Program-made: the position numbers and the translations under genes
Part shown: piece by piece, positions 63,855-64,000 of the stretch
Numbering within the stretch: position 1 is the stretch's first letter
How the letters are laid out: every line of letters starts with the position of its first letter
The notes under the pieces: model-generated
What the model was told of the DNA's origin: nothing
Databases searched by the model: none
What the model saw: the letters and a program-made list of their open reading frames with translations, nothing else
Assembly: GCA_024743175.1 (NCBI GenBank)
Contig: JANSXA010000003.1
Span: forward strand, 527,063 to 591,062
Reading direction: 5' to 3'
DNA from: Pseudomonadaceae bacterium
GTDB lineage: Bacteria > Pseudomonadota > Gammaproteobacteria > Pseudomonadales > Azotimanducaceae
Length of the DNA: 64,000 bases

Positions 63855-64000
63855 AGCTAGGCTAACGGCTGAGGAAGTGGTCCGCAAGCACGGTATTGCT
63901 CACAGCACATTTCACCGCTGGAAGTCGAAGTACTCGGGCATGGAAGTGTCTGAAGCTAAACGGCTGCGCGAGCTTGAAGCTGAGAATGCGAAGCTGAAGA
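63752..64000 (+). mobile_element. IS3-family insertion sequence, left end, truncated by window edge
   Basis: The right end of the window holds the beginning of an IS3-family element: a leader of about 47 bp, possibly starting with TGTGTTTAGGGC at 63752, then orfA. The exact left terminal repeat is not certain because the right end is out of view. The element seems to have entered the HTH-2TM gene. Confidence 0.65.
63799..64000 (+). CDS. IS3-family transposase OrfA, 3'-partial
   Basis: Sixty-seven codons are visible before the sequence ends. The product begins MKRKNYTEEQIIGMLKEHEA and continues with the helix-turn-helix KHGIAHSTFHRWKSKY, then a leucine-zipper-like stretch (ELEAENAKLK). This is the OrfA of IS3-group transposases (HTH_21/transposase_8 type), which is normally joined by frameshifting to OrfB. 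GGGAGG at 63786-63791 is a good ribosome-binding site for the ATG at 63799. Confidence 0.9.
   Translation, partial: MKRKNYTEEQIIGMLKEHEARLTAEEVVRKHGIAHSTFHRWKSKYSGMEVSEAKRLRELEAENAKLK

Overview
The window reads as a chromosomal segment of a free-living, probably marine or aquatic gammaproteobacterium (Cellvibrionales/Spongiibacteraceae-like is my guess from the gene mix, not proven). Pointers are a TamB-type outer-membrane assembly gene, a monomeric isocitrate dehydrogenase, a cysD-cysNC-DUF2061 sulfate-activation operon, small DUF3429/DUF2905/DUF427 genes, copper and TAXI-TRAP uptake systems, and many oxygenases and CoA-type catabolic genes. Coding density is high. No rRNA, tRNA or CRISPR array was seen. 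One insertion sequence enters at the right edge.

Layout. 0-11 kb: the 3' end of tamB, a crotonase, icd with promoter and terminator, a MATE efflux pump plus HxlR regulator behind a palindromic operator, an aldo-keto reductase, a phytanoyl-CoA-dioxygenase-like gene and a GT39-type membrane glycosyltransferase; the last two have no canonical start codon where the family N-terminus begins. 11-20 kb: a lipoprotein amidohydrolase, a second aldo-keto reductase with a small lipoprotein, azoreductase, a VanZ fusion protein, and a DUF35/thiolase/molybdenum-hydroxylase run that looks like CoA-ester catabolism. 20-28 kb: an alpha/beta hydrolase, two tandem HCCA-isomerase-like proteins, an exported protein of unknown function, a YkgJ-type cysteine-cluster protein, a TauD-type dioxygenase and a CopA copper ATPase. 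28-44.7 kb: two concentrative nucleoside transporters, each followed by a non-heme iron dioxygenase gene; PhoX phosphatase; an old-yellow-enzyme reductase; DUF2946 plus a TonB-dependent copper receptor; an exported methyltransferase; and two divergent phosphoribosyltransferase paralogs beside a two-domain kinase. 44.7-54.6 kb: housekeeping and repair genes (renalase-like, nei), a gamma-glutamyltransferase, the sulfate activation operon with an unusual N-terminally extended CysD, and a receiver-domain protein with a transmembrane helix. 54.7-60.1 kb: an SDR, a TAXI-TRAP transporter and a cytochrome P450. 60.2-64 kb: LysR/pirin divergent pair, an exported DJ-1/PfpI-like protein with a displaced cysteine, and an HTH-2TM regulator apparently cut by an IS3-family element.

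Functional themes: (1) oxidative catabolism of CoA-linked, terpenoid or steroid-like substrates (crotonase, DUF35-thiolase, Mo-hydroxylase, P450, SDRs, TRAP uptake); (2) nucleoside/nucleobase uptake and modification (two CNT-dioxygenase pairs, two PRTases); (3) copper homeostasis (DUF2946-receptor, CopA); (4) sulfate activation; (5) electrophile and redox response (HxlR-MATE, LysR-pirin, AzoR, DJ-1-like).

The strongest candidates for something undescribed are the roughly 190-residue N-terminal domain fused to CysD, the repeated transporter-dioxygenase pairing, and the membrane-anchored receiver protein. All functional calls come from reading translated sequence and remembered family motifs; no database search was possible.
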